A DNA stretch of 64,000 nt from Litsea cubeba (GCA_012931725.1 CM022945.1:156456601-156520600); one strand, 5' to 3'; shown: positions 47,544-58,123, counted from the stretch's first letter. Notes: generated by a model from the sequence alone, not told the origin. A program made the numbers and translations.

Positions 47544-48942
47544 CTTAGACCCTAAAATAGCAGTTCACAAACTCAATCTTCAAGAAGACATCAAGCCTGT
47601 CAAGCAAGGCCAAAGAAGATTCCGTCCAGATGTGATGGATAAAATTGAACAAGAAGTTCAAAAACTCAAAAGCGTCGGCTTCATCCGTGAGGAACAACAT
47701 CCTGAATGGTTGGCCAACATTGTCCCCGTGACAAAGAAAAATGGGCAGATCAGGGTCTGTATTGATTATAGAGACCTGAATGGCGCATGCCCAAAAGATG
47801 AATTTCCGCTCCCCATACCAGAGGTAATGATTGATAATACCTGTGGATTCGAGCGAATGACATTCATGGATGGTTTCTCTGGCTACAATCAGATAAAGAT
47901 GCATCCTGAGGATGAAAAACATACATCCTTTCGAACCCCATTTGGCGTGTATTGTTACACTGTCATGCCATTTGGTCTGAAAAATGCTGGTGCCACATAT
48001 CAGAGGGCTATGATGAAAATATTCCAAGATATGCAGCACAAGACGGTTGAATGTTACGTTGATGACCTCGCCGTCAAAAGCAAAAGAAAAGAAGATCATC
48101 TCGAAAACCTTCGAGAAGTCTTCCTCCGGCTTCGCAAACACAAACTGCGAATGAATCCATTGAAATGCTTCTTCGGCGTCTCGTCGGGTAAGTTCCTCGG
48201 ATTCTTAGTTCGGAAAGCTGGAATAGAGCTTGACCCCATAAAAGTCAAAGCCATTCTAGAAATGCCCTCTCCAAGAACCTTGAGAGAACTCAAAGGGCTT
48301 CAAGGGAGATTAGCCTACATCAGACGGTTCATCTCCAATCTTTCGGGGAAATGCCGTCCATTCTCCCGGTTGATGAAAAAAGGTGTAAACTTTGTCTGGG
48401 ATGCTGACTGTGAAGCTGCTTTCCAAGACATCAAGTCATACCTGACAAAACCTCCAGTGTTAGCTGCTCCTACCACTGGAAAACCATTCATCTTGTACAC
48501 AAGAGCCCTTGATCACTCTCTGGGAGCTCTGCTTGCGCAAGAAAATGATCAAAGAAAAGAAGCTGCTCTATATTACCTCAGCCGCATGCTAGTAGGTGCA
48601 GAGCATCGCTACTCTCCAGTCGAAAAAGAATGTCTTGCAGTGATGTTCGCCGTATAAAAGCTGCGTCACTACTTGCTTTCCAATACAGTCTACCTGGTCT
48701 CGATGGTCAACCTCTTGAAGGTCCTTGTCACAAAGGCAGGTTCTCTTAATGCTCGACTGGCAAAATGGTCCATCCTTCTGTCACAATTTGATATTAGGTA
48801 TGTACCACAAAAAGCAATCAAAGGACAAGCTCTAGCGGACTTCCTCGCGGAACATCCATTGCCTAAAGATTCTCCACTCAGAGATGATCTCCCAAACGAA
48901 TCAGTCTACAATGTGGAGACTTTCTCACAAAGTGCCTCCTAG
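47425..48942 (+). pseudogene. Reverse transcriptase and RNase H of element B
   Basis: The frame opens within the second direct-repeat copy. The RT has GQIRVCIDYRDLNGACPKDE, FGLKNAGATYQRAM and catalytic YVDDLAVKSK (near 48052-48080), then the thumb (LGFLVRKAGIELDP). The first RNase H follows (FILYTRALDHSLGALLAQ; YYLSRMLVGAEHRYSPVEKE). TAA 48655 falls where the family has Gln (FAV*KLRHYL), and TAG 48940 where Trp is expected before MYFDGA. These would convert RNA to DNA and degrade the template. With two single-codon lesions the frame is otherwise intact. Confidence 0.9.
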
Positions 48943-48945
48943 GAT

Positions 48946-50733
48946 ATGTACTTTGACGGTGCAACCAGGACAAATGAAAAAAGACAGCTGATCTCGGGAG
49001 TTGGCATCCTCTTTGTTAGCCCCGACAAATACATGATTCCACACGCTTTCTCGCTACTGGAACCATGCACAAACAATGCAGCTGAATATCAAGCTCTGAT
49101 CTTAGGATTGGAACTCGCCATCGAATCCGGTATCACCATGCTGGAAGTCTTTGGAGACTCTCAACTGATCGTCAACCAGATGAATCAGAAATTTGAAGTC
49201 AGGAAGCCAGATTTGTTGCCCTACTACAACAAGGCACAATCACTTCTGCAAAAGTTTGACATCTGTCACATCACCCACATTCGTAGAGGTGAAAACATAC
49301 GTGCGGATGCCCTAGCCGGACTTGCCGCATCCATGGCAATCCAGGAAGGGGAAAACATGCAAATCACAGTGTGCGAAAGAAGAATCCTTCCTCCTCTTAA
49401 CACACACCAAGCAGTTGCTGAATGCCACCAAGCGGTCGGAAGTCGGATTTCAATCCTTCAAACTTCAATTAGCGACTGGAGGGATCCGTTCATTGATTAC
49501 ATTATGTTCGGAATCCTACCTGAAGATCCAAAAGAACGGGTAAGCATCCAAAGGCGAACCCCAAGCTTCCATTTGGATATTCCTTCAAAAATCCTTTACA
49601 GGAAATCCTTCAACGGAGTACTTCTACGCTGCTTGTCACAACAAGAGGCTGAAGAAACACTCAAAGAAGTTCATGCTGGTCTTTGTGGAGCTCATCAGGC
49701 TGGACCTAAGCTCTATGATCAGATAAAAAGGTTAGGATATTACTGGCCTACCATGGTAGCTGACGCAATGCAATTTGCTAAGCGCTGCCAACAATGCCAA
49801 GTTCATGGAGATTACATTCACATGCCTCCAGAATGGCTGCATCCTACAGTGATCTCATGGCCTTTCGAAGCCTGGGGTATGGACATCATAGGTCCTATTT
49901 CTCCCCCTTCAAGCAAAGGTCATCGCTTCATCTTCGCCGCTACGGATTACTTCTCCAAGTGGTCAGAAGCATTTGCGTTTAACGAAATGAAGACCTCATC
50001 AGTCCTTCAGTTCCTACGCACCAACATCATTTGTCGTTTCGGCATACCCAAAAGATTCGTCCATGATAACGGACCACAGTTCCGGGATCATCGATTCTAC
50101 AGGTTCTGCGACAAATACAAAATCCAAAGCTGTCCTTCGACTCCATACAATCCGGCAGCAAACGGGTTAGCAGAAGCTTTCAACAAGACACTCTGCAAAA
50201 TCCTCAAAAGAATGGTCTCTAATCACAAAAGAGACTGGAGCGACAAAATGTCTGAAGCTTTGTGGGCCTATCGAACCACCGTTCGAGGACCAACCCATAG
50301 CACACCATTCTCCTTGGTCTATGGATGCGAAGCTGTCATGCCCTTGGAAGTACAAATTCCTTCCTTGAGGGTATCCTTGCAAAATGACATGACTCAAGAA
50401 AGCAATGTCAAATTGCGGCTCCATGAGCTAGACAATCTCGATGAGAGACGGCTCGAAGCTCAACAAAGCATTGAACTTTACCAAGCACGCATGGCAGGAT
50501 CTTTCGATAAAAAGGTCAGGCAACGCGCCTACAAAAAGAATGACTTGGTTCTTGCGGTAAAAAGACCAATGGTCTTCGCTCACAAGTCCAAAGGCAAATT
50601 TGAGCCGAAATGGGAGGGACCCTACGTCATCGACAAAGTTTTCTCCAATGGCGCATACGCACTCCTAAACATGGAAGGTGACAGATGTATGCTGCCCATC
50701 AACGGCAAGTTCTTAAAGCGGTACTACCCTTGA
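48946..50733 (+). CDS. Archaeal-type RNase H and integrase of element B
   Basis: 595 codons, uninterrupted. Residues ~1-130 form a second RNase H (MYFDGATRTNEK; NNAAEYQALILGLELA; FGDSQLIVNQ; RADALAGLA), the dual RNase H signature of the Tat lineage. Residues ~242-285 form the integrase H-H-C-C zinc site (HAGLCGAHQAGP...CQQCQ). The core carries Asp in WGMDIIGPIS (~313), Asp in VHDNGPQF (~373) and Glu in GLAEAFNKTL (~410), a D,D(35)E arrangement. The C-terminal SH3-like part (KFEPKWEGPYVIDKV) ends at TGA with no chromodomain. The stop is 1.5 kb from the converging end of the antisense gene. Confidence 0.95.
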   Translation: MYFDGATRTNEKRQLISGVGILFVSPDKYMIPHAFSLLEPCTNNAAEYQALILGLELAIESGITMLEVFGDSQLIVNQMNQKFEVRKPDLLPYYNKAQSLLQKFDICHITHIRRGENIRADALAGLAASMAIQEGENMQITVCERRILPPLNTHQAVAECHQAVGSRISILQTSISDWRDPFIDYIMFGILPEDPKERVSIQRRTPSFHLDIPSKILYRKSFNGVLLRCLSQQEAEETLKEVHAGLCGAHQAGPKLYDQIKRLGYYWPTMVADAMQFAKRCQQCQVHGDYIHMPPEWLHPTVISWPFEAWGMDIIGPISPPSSKGHRFIFAATDYFSKWSEAFAFNEMKTSSVLQFLRTNIICRFGIPKRFVHDNGPQFRDHRFYRFCDKYKIQSCPSTPYNPAANGLAEAFNKTLCKILKRMVSNHKRDWSDKMSEALWAYRTTVRGPTHSTPFSLVYGCEAVMPLEVQIPSLRVSLQNDMTQESNVKLRLHELDNLDERRLEAQQSIELYQARMAGSFDKKVRQRAYKKNDLVLAVKRPMVFAHKSKGKFEPKWEGPYVIDKVFSNGAYALLNMEGDRCMLPINGKFLKRYYP

Positions 50734-51084
50734 AGACTTACCCAACTGGGTAAGAGCAATGCCTGTATGGCCAAAACCGGTTTCCAGGTGCACGCTCGCT
50801 AAACCCACCCTTTTTTTAGAATTTTCATATCAAATGTTGAAATTTCTAGAAATCTAAAACAATGCTTACTTTCATCGTTTCATTGTTCAAAAAAAAAATA
50901 TCCAAGTTTAGGAACCTTTCCCTAACTTGACCAAAATTTTCAACCCTTGAACCCAAAATTCATGGTTTGAAACAAAATCCGGATTCAGGGATTTCCACCC
51001 TAGTCCACCCTGCCTTTTACCGCCAAAATGGTTTTAGGTCAAAACTTATGACCCTCGTGTCTTTAGAAAAAAAAATGGTTTTTC
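50734..51084 (+). other. Start of the region between pol and the repeat arrays
   Basis: GTGCACGCTCGCTAAACCC, then AT-rich sequence with no coding content. Presumably the start of the 3' untranslated part of the sense transcript. Confidence 0.5.
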
Positions 51085-51556
51085 AAAAACCGCGAGGAAG
51101 CGACGCTTAGTCGATACTCGCACAAATCGGAAGCAAGCGAACCACGTTCGACACTTCCAAAATCGCAGTGAAGCGACATTTCGTCGATACTTGCAAAATC
51201 CAAAACCGTGGAAACGCAACATTTTAGTTGATATCCACAACCCAAATTTCAAAGGTTCGAAAAAACCTAAAAAACTGTGGAGACGCAACATTTCAGTTGA
51301 TATCCATAACCCAAAGGTTCGAGAAAACCACAAATTTCAAAAAATCGTGGGGAAACGACATCAAGTCAGTACCCGCAAAACTAAAATTTTTGAAAAGCAA
51401 GGATGCGACATTCCATCGATACTTGCACCCAAATCCGCGAGGATGCGACATTCCATCGATACTCGCAACCGAATGAGCAAGGATGCGACATTCCATCGAT
51501 ACTTGCAAGAACATTCAGCAGGGAGGCGACTTTTAGTCGATACTTGCATTTTTTTT
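51085..51556 (+). repeat. Imperfect repeat array downstream of pol
   Basis: About eight units with core GCGACATT(C/T)C(A/G)TCGATACT(T/C)GCA, separated by 25-50 bp of A/C-rich spacer. Later units (51408-51510) are the most alike. Confidence 0.85.
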
Positions 51557-51565
51557 GAAAACCAA

Positions 51566-51905
51566 ACCGGCTATAAATGCCATCAAAACAGGCTATAAAT
51601 GCCACAAACCGGCTATAAATGCCATCAAAACCGGCTATCAATGCCACCAAAACAAAACCGGCTATCAATGCCACAAACAAAAACTTGGATTTCAAAAAAA
51701 AAAAAAAAAAAAAAAAACCGGCTATCAATGCCACCAAAACAAAACAGGCTATCAATGCCACAAACCGGCTATCAATGCCACCAAAACTGGCTATAGATGC
51801 CACAAAAAAAAAACTCGGCTATCAATGCCACAAGAAAAGCTGGCTCTCATGCCAAAATTGGCTTCCATGCCACAAACAAAAACCTGGCTTTCATGCCAAA
51901 ACAAT
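51566..51905 (+). repeat. GGCTATAAATGCCA array downstream of pol
   Basis: More than twelve units of (C)CGGCTAT(A/C)AATGCCA(C/T)CAAAAC, broken by a poly-A stretch at 51696-51716. The last units decay to TGGCT(C/T)(C/T)CATGCCA. Shares its core with the LTR array at 39508-39590. Confidence 0.9.
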
Positions 51906-51954
51906 TACTTGACAAAAGATTTTCACAAAATGACAACCTTTTGATCAAATCCCA

Positions 51955-52245
51955 TTTAGCAATTACTTTTATCACAAAAAGATTCAAGTGAGCGTAGGGA
52001 TAACAAAAAAAAAAGAGAGAGCATCCCATTTAGCAATTACTTTTATCACAAAAAGATTAAAGTGAGCGTAGGGATAACAAAAAAAAAAGTGTTCACAAGC
52101 ACTACACAAAAAAAAGGGAGTACCCAAAAAAATACAAGTGGTACCAAAAAAAAAAAAAAGAAGAAAGTGTTCACAAGCACTACAAAAAAAAGAGTACCAA
52201 AAAATACAAGTGGTACCAAAAAAAAAAGAAGAAAGAAGGATGGTT
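51955..52245 (+). repeat. Paired duplications before the antisense stop
   Basis: TTTAGCAATTACTTTTATCA plus AAGTGAGCGTAGGGATAACA occurs twice (51955-52010 and 52028-52083). GTGTTCACAAGCACTAC and AATACAAGTGGTACC also occur twice (52088-52147 and 52167-52217). A-runs separate them. Confidence 0.85.
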
Positions 52246-52260
52246 TCTGTATACAGGAGC

Positions 52261-53195
52261 TCAATCAAAAACGGTCTCCAGCCAAGAGTTCAGCTCCTTA
52301 AGCAAGCTTTTGGCTTCATCCGTCAAGGATTCCAAGGCACGCTTCTTCAGGAACCTGCCATGAGATGCTGGGGTGGGCTGTAACCCTTCTTCTGCACTGG
52401 GAAGCTTCCTTCGAGCGGTTTTCCATTGTTTGTCCTCATCAGACTTCCTTTTGAGAACTCGAATGGCATCCTCAACTCGGTGAATCAGAGCAGTCTCCCT
52501 TTCACGAGCCTCTGTTATTTCAGTCCACTTGGCAGCGACTTGTGCCTGCAGATGCTCAAGACGTTTCCTGGCCTCATCGACCTCCCTATCAAGGATGTTA
52601 AGGTCATGTGTCAGCCTAATGATGGTTATTTCTTCTAAGTTCCTCTCTCGGACTGCCTGCTTCTTGCTTTCTGTTGCCTCATCCAGGTCAGATTGAGCCT
52701 TATCCGCAGGGTCCGAGAACATCTCCTTGAAGAACTGATCGTCAGGAAAACCCATGGTCTCAAACCACTTGTCACCCAGCTCAATGATCCTATTAACGAT
52801 CGCCCTGGCATATGTGACATCCAAACCAGCTTCTTCAGCATCACCGAGAATCTCACGCACATGCTGGATCATGCTAAATCCGGCTTCCAAGTGCCCAGAA
52901 AAGAGAGTCTCAATCCAAGAGCTCAGAACTCGCACCACCACCTTCTTCGCAAAAAGAAGAGATGGCCCAGCTGAAGATTCGCCCAACTCCGTTGGTCGGC
53001 TGCTCATGTCATCATCTGTTGAAAGAGTAACAAAAGAACTCTTTCCAGTTGAAGCTGCTCCTGCTCGGGAAGGAATCTCAGCGCGAGGAATCTCCTCAAC
53101 ATTGTCAGAACTGGTCCCAGGAGTCTCTACCTCTGGATTAACCTCTGGCATCCCTTGCTCTGGAAGCGACGGACCCTCCTCTGCCACTTCAAAAC
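52261..53195 (-). CDS. Antisense gene of element B, exon 5 (coiled coil, C-terminus)
   Basis: Entered in phase from acceptor CAG (53198-53196). It runs 311 codons, including the stop, to TGA at 52261. A Pro/Glu/Ser-rich start leads to a helical region (VVVRVLSSWIETLFSGHLEA...IQHVREILGDAEEAG) and a long coiled coil (HDLNILDREVDEARKRLEHL; EITEARERETALIHRVEDAI). It closes with a Lys/Arg patch and a helical end. The domain has no recognised enzyme motif. Its frame is unbroken. The first in-frame residues are GFEVAEEG; no Met is needed because the exon is internal to the gene. Confidence 0.8.
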
Positions 53196-53270
53196 CTGCA
53201 AAGGAAACACAAAAAGGTATGAATATGACCCTGTTTGAAAATCATTATCAGAGTTATAACTACAAAATAC

Positions 53271-53381
53271 CTTCTTCGACGACTGGCGGAACACTTTCTT
53301 CCTCCATGAACTCATCAGAAGCATCATCAACATTTGCGTCCATCGATGGTTCAAAGTCATCAGAACCCTGTGGCAAGTCAG
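53271..53381 (-). CDS. Antisense gene of element B, exon 4
   Basis: 111 bp, phase 1 on both sides. Acceptor CAG at 53384-53382 follows a T-run; donor GTATTT at 53270-53265. It encodes 37 acidic residues (LPQGSDDFEPSMDANVDD...). The 75-nt intron to exon 5 is typical of plant introns in size. Confidence 0.8.
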
Positions 53382-53456
53382 CTGACAAAAAAAAAATGTG
53401 TGTTAGCAAACCAAGTCACAAACTCAAAAAAAAAAAAAGAGCAAAAGAAGTCATAC

Positions 53457-53570
53457 CAATTGGAGATTCTGGATTTACTCCAGAATCCCTCGGTTCTTCT
53501 TCAGGTGCCTCAACAGGATCCATCACCACCTCATCGGTTGGGACCTCAGGCATCACCAAGTCTTCCTCTG
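53457..53570 (-). CDS. Antisense gene of element B, exon 3
   Basis: 114 bp, phase 1 on both sides. Acceptor TAG at 53573-53571 follows a 12-T run; donor GTATGA at 53456-53451. It encodes 38 acidic, Pro/Val-rich residues (EEDLVMPEVPTDEVVMDP...). Confidence 0.8.
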
Positions 53571-53669
53571 CTAAAAAAAAAAAAGAAGAAAAGCAGAAAC
53601 AAGAAGCAAATCATAACATGGAAAAAATCCCATGAAAAGAAATGGAAAGAGAAAAAGGAAGAATCATAC

Positions 53670-56178
53670 CTTCACCGACGGTCTCTTCTTCTCGGCTTCT
53701 CTTCTCTGGAGGCTCGTCAGCATCCACTGGCACATCCTCATTGATAGTAAGAGGAACTTCCAAGTCAGGAGAGTCCTCATGCTGCCCCTTGCTGCGATGA
53801 TGACTCCTCCCCCTCTTACTCCGGCGGGTTCGCTTCTTAGAAGAACCTACCCCGCTGTCAGAGTCAGGTTTCCCACTCGACTCCTCACTGGATGGTCTGC
53901 TCTTGCCAGTAGACTCCACGGAAGCTTGCCTCTGTGCCGCTTGCATCCAAGCACCAAGTTCGGCTTCCTCCTGTTCTAGCTGCTCCAAAGCCTCATCAGG
54001 TATCTCTCGAACAGCTTCAGAACCAATGACGCCCTGGTCACCGAGAAAGCCTATCTTGTGCTTCTCTCCAGAAAGGAAGGCCCAAACTTCCTCCCGCCGG
54101 ATGCCATCCGACTTTCCAAGGCCCTTTCCAGATGCCAGCTTCACATCAAGCTCCTTCTTGGAAAGCCCCCGATATGCCGAAAAGCTCTCCGCGAACCACT
54201 TCGCAAAGCCGGCAGTCCGGGAAGTCAGCAACACAGGATAAGAAATCATGGCTGTAGTGTCTTCAGCACTATAGAAAGCCCATGCATTTCTCCCGTCCTG
54301 TAAGCCTCCAAAGCGCTTCACCATGCTTGAAGGCGCTCCAACAACGCCTTGAGAAAAGCCCAGCTGCAAAGCAAAGCGAGAGGGTACATACGGCTGGATG
54401 TCGACGAAAAGATGTCTGCGGTACACCATCGTGCCGACACGTATGCTGAAAAGCCACTCTCTCTCTGCATTTGTCAAGGAATAATGCCTTCCCGACCCCG
54501 CCCTGGTAGAGTCTCGGGAGGCACCAAAATCAAAAGCCTTCTTCCGCAACTCCGGAGAAAGCTTCACTGAAGATTGCCCCATCTCGACGTCCCTGAACCG
54601 TCGGATCCTCATGCGGGCAAACAAAAGTGATTCGGACACGGCTTTGCCCTTAGCCAGTCGAATCATCAGAGGATCATCATCCTGTGCAGCACCCAGCCGA
54701 TGGAAGCCAGGACAGTGGTATACATACCACGAATAAAAGATATGGGCTGAAAATACCCTATTCATGGGAAGCCCAAGCCGAACCAGAAAAGCAGCAGCCT
54801 GCAGTTCGGTACACAGGTAGGAGTAAAGAGCTGGCACCAAAGCAAGCTGCTCTCCAAACGCCATCTGACAAGCCGGGAAAATACAATGCGGCCTGATGTG
54901 CGTTCCATCTCCTCCAGCAAAAACAGCCTCACCAAGCCAATAAGTGAGGTAAACAGCGAGATCTCTCCGCAGTGCAATGTCAGGACATATGGCATTTGTA
55001 CTTGCACAGAAATCTCTCAACTCTTCTTGCATGGCCAAGATCTTCTTTGAACTTGGATCTTGAGCTCCGGCTTCTTGGGTCACGCTATCAGAAGGCTCCC
55101 TGCTATCAAAAAAGTTGGGAATGAAGAGCTAAAACTCTTCCAACTGCTGGATCTAACTTTCAAACCCTCATTCTCCTTCAAAAAATCATAGAAGGCGACA
55201 AGCTGAAAGTATAGAAGCCTGAACTCCTCAGACTGCCGCTCGAGGACGCTGTCAATCGGCATAAACTCCTCATAGAGTTTGCCGAGGATGGGCAATCCAG
55301 TAATGGCGCTCAGCTCCTTCAAAGAAAAACCAATCTCACCATTCGTCACAACGAAGGTATTGGTTTGTGGGAGGAATGACTCCAGCATAGCCATGAAGGC
55401 CTCGTCGGAAAAGATCACGGTCTCCCTAAAGGCGCGGACCGCATCAAAAATCCCGGCTTCCTTCAAAACGGCGCCACCAATCAGCAGGACAGCGATCAGT
55501 CCACGACTTCCACTCGGAGTCAGCATTGAAGCGGCCACGAAGTCGGAAAGGCTTGATCCAATTGCTGCCGTCACCACTGAAAATACCAAGGCCCACCGGT
55601 CTCAAATCGACCGACGGATAATCAGAGCCCTGGTAGCCGCTGGATGGCATCAACAGGTCCATGTCAACAGGCGACCTCTCCGTATATCCAGGAGAACCGC
55701 CAACAAAAACCCCGGTCTTGATTACATTTGTCCTTCTCACCCAGCTTGGAGGATCTTCCCTCTTAGGGCACGTGGGGGGCAAGGCTCAGAATCGAGACGG
55801 TGCGATCAAACGTCGACCGGGTAGCAACAGTCTTCTTCTCACCATCTGCTGTGAAGGAAAACTGAAAACATCTCCTCTGGTATGTCATGTCATCAGGGAC
55901 TGCATCACCAAAGAAGAAGGTAGGCTTGGGCAAAACGCTCTGATCTTCCATCACCCATGGACGACTGCTTACCATGATCTTATAGAATTCCTCTCCCTTG
56001 AGAGCAATCAGTCGCTGCCTCATCTCATCTCTGTTGAGGGAGTCGCACTCTTCCAGATTTCTCTCAACATACTGGACCTTCTCAAAAGCCTGCTGAACGG
56101 CCGGATTAGAAGATCTAGAAGATCGACGAGGTACGCTTGTAGCAGGCTCTTTACCCTTGTTCGCTCTGGAGGAACCAC
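53670..56178 (-). pseudogene. Antisense gene of element B, exon 2 (PMD-like domain, three frameshifts)
   Basis: Acceptor CAG at 56181-56179; donor GTATGA at 53669-53664. The exon begins with a Ser/Lys-rich tail. Next come a folded region (FEKVQYVERNLEECDSLNRD; KPTFFFGDAVPDDMTYQRR; PVDMDLLMPSSG; RLRGRFNADSEWKSW), a PMD-like segment (GEIGFSLKELSAITGLPILG; RDLAVYLTYWLGEAVF), an AFxSAEDTTAM-like stretch and a basic, Ser-rich linker (KKRTRRSKRGRSHHRSKG). Reading requires one-base shifts near 55780 (in a C run), 55460 and 55150. In the third region a TAG falls where QLEEF continues into LFIPNFFDS. Function of these antisense proteins is unknown. Confidence 0.75.
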
Positions 56179-56499
56179 CTGAAAAGGATGGAAAAAAAAA
56201 GATCAAACATCAAATGACAGAATCTCGCTAAAAAAAATCTGGCGAAATTTTGACATGATGACGGGGCAATTCCGAAGAAAAGGAACTATCCCGAAAGAAA
56301 TAGAAAGCTTGAAGATGGGCTCAACATCGCTGCGAGCTCCGAAACTCCAAAACTTCACAACCTCAAAGTCTCCGCAAAATCAGGAAGGGCTCAACATCAC
56401 TGCGAGCTCCAAATTCCCAAATTTGCAAAAACTTTCAGGTATGCTATCACATCATGCTACAAATTTAATTTACAAATTGAATGCATGCATGAACATCTT

Positions 56500-56640
56500 G
56501 GTTTGCAAAAACAAAAAAAATGCATTAGTCATGATGAGCAAAAAAAAAAAAAAGAAAAGAACTTTCTAAAAAAAAAGAGGGGAAAGAAAACAAAAAAGAA
56601 AAGAAAAGAAACTTTCTCTAAAAAAAAAGAGAGGGGAAAG

Positions 56641-56687
<47 letters not shown>

Positions 56688-56955
56688 AAAGAAAAAAAGA
56701 GGGCTGGCCCACAGGCACGTGGCCGTACGGCCAGATCCGTACGGATCTGTCCGTACGGCCCACAAAAAAAAAAACATGAAAAAAAAAAGAAAAGAAAAGA
56801 AAGCAAAAAAAAAAACTGTGTGAAAAAAAAGGGGGCAAACACGTGGAAAAGAAAAAAAAGAAAAGAAAAGAAAGAAAGAACAAAAAAAAAAAAAAAAAAG
56901 AAAGAACTTTATTTTTCCTACAATGGAGTTTTCTTGAAAAAAAAGGAGAACTTAC
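56500..56955. repeat. Poly-A/AAAG low-complexity tract with a GTACGG palindrome island
   Basis: Long A and AAAAG runs (about 400 bp) surround a GC-rich island at 56716-56762. The island contains GGCCGTACGGCC, GATCCGTACGGATC and CCGTACGGCC. All of it lies in intron 1 of the antisense gene. Lys-rich and Phe-rich open frames here come from the homopolymers. Confidence 0.85.
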
Positions 56956-56965
56956 TTGAAGCCAT
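56956..56965 (-). CDS. Antisense gene of element B, exon 1 (start codon)
   Basis: ATG 56965 is the first ATG I see after the TATA box at 57094. Ten coding bases are followed by GTAAGT (56955-56950), a perfect plant donor. Spliced over 777 nt to the acceptor at 56179, the frame enters exon 2 in the frame its domains use. The intron contains the A/G-rich low-complexity tract. Confidence 0.75.
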
Positions 56966-57086
56966 TGATGAGAGAAGAAGAAGAAAAGTCTTGAAGATCT
57001 TGAAGAAGAAAACTCTTGGTCTTGAAGCCCTCTTGAGATTATTGCAAAAGAAAGTAATAAGAGCAAGAGATCCAACCTTCTCCTTG

Positions 57087-57094
57087 CTTTTATA
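57087..57094 (-). promoter_or_regulatory. TATA box of the antisense gene of element B
   Basis: Minus-strand TATAAAAG, 122 bp upstream of ATG 56965. The leader between is rich in CTTCTTC and has no ATG. Confidence 0.7.
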
Positions 57095-57179
57095 GAGGAG
57101 AGCAAACCAAAGAAGGAAAGAAGAAAGAGGTAAGTGTTACTAATTAGTAACCTTACCAAAAGAAAGAGATTAGAAAGAT

Positions 57180-57365
57180 TCTTTGCCAAAAGAAAGATAT
57201 CTTGAAGGATTTTCTCCCAAAAAGAAATCTATGACGGATTCTTTCCCAAAAGAAAGATATCTTGAGATATTCTATCCCAAAATAAAGGGATCATGAGAGA
57301 TTCTCTCCAAGTAAAGATATTCTTGGATACTCTCTATCCAAATGAGATATTTTTGGATATTCTTT
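57180..57365. repeat. Degenerate AAAGATAT(C/T)TTG repeats
   Basis: About five ~35-bp units with AAAGAAAGATATCTTGA.(A/G)GATT and TCTTTCCCAAAAGAAAGATAT, upstream of the antisense TATA box. Confidence 0.7.
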
Positions 57366-57644
57366 ACAAAAATGACACCATATGAGATCTAAGCCATTTC
57401 AAAAGCTTAAGGTCCCATGGGTTAGCCCATATGAGCCAGGTTTGACCACCTAGGCACAAAAAAAAAAAAAAAAAAAATTTTGGGCTTTTAGTCAAAGAGA
57501 AATCCCTCTTACCAAGAGCATACAAAAATGGTTCCATGCCTCTTTTGAGTTGATTGGACCATACAAAAGAAAATTCCAAGCCCCATGAGCTTCCAAAAAT
57601 CAAACCATCCAGCCTCATCTACCAAATTGAGCCAAAATCTTGAA

Positions 57645-57905
57645 ATTGACATTCCACAAAAATCAAACCAAATCCTGGTCCCCTAACTTGCCACATACAG
57701 TCTGTTAGGTCACAATACCAAAAACCAAAAACCAAAACCTGATCCCCTAACTTGCCACATACAGCCTGTTAGGTCACAAGATCAAAACCAAAATTGATCC
57801 CCCAACATTCCACATACAGCTTGTTGGGTCACACGATCAAAACCAAACCCGACCCCCTAACCTGCCACATATAGCCTGTTAGGTCACAAGGTCAAAACCC
57901 AAATC
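57645..57905. repeat. Four ~60-66-bp tandem repeats before the 3' LTR
   Basis: Core CCCCTAACTTGCCACATACA and GCCTGTTAGGTCACAA at about 57680, 57746, 57800 and 57864, joined by AACCAAAA-rich spacers. Confidence 0.85.
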
Positions 57906-58108
57906 CACATCCCTGATGTCATCTTCAAAACTTTGCCTCGAGATGGTACGTGATCCCTTTCACTACCATAAAATTCCCCTGGAAGCTCAAAAGGCTACAA
58001 ATACCAAAAAGAAAGACTGCTCAAAGACTCTTGGTCAAGTCACAGGCTCTCCTTCAAAAATCTCTTCGAGGCACATCGACTACAAAAGTTAAGCAACTCG
58101 CCGCTGTA

Positions 58109-58123
58109 CCTCGAGGGGGCATT
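58109..58123 (+). other. Polypurine tract of element B
   Basis: CCTCGAGGGGGCATT directly before TGTTGACACC of the 3' LTR. Confidence 0.75.

Noticed and set aside
56485..56842. Lys-rich (plus) and Phe-rich (minus) open frames
   Set aside because: Products of poly-A and AAAG low-complexity DNA.
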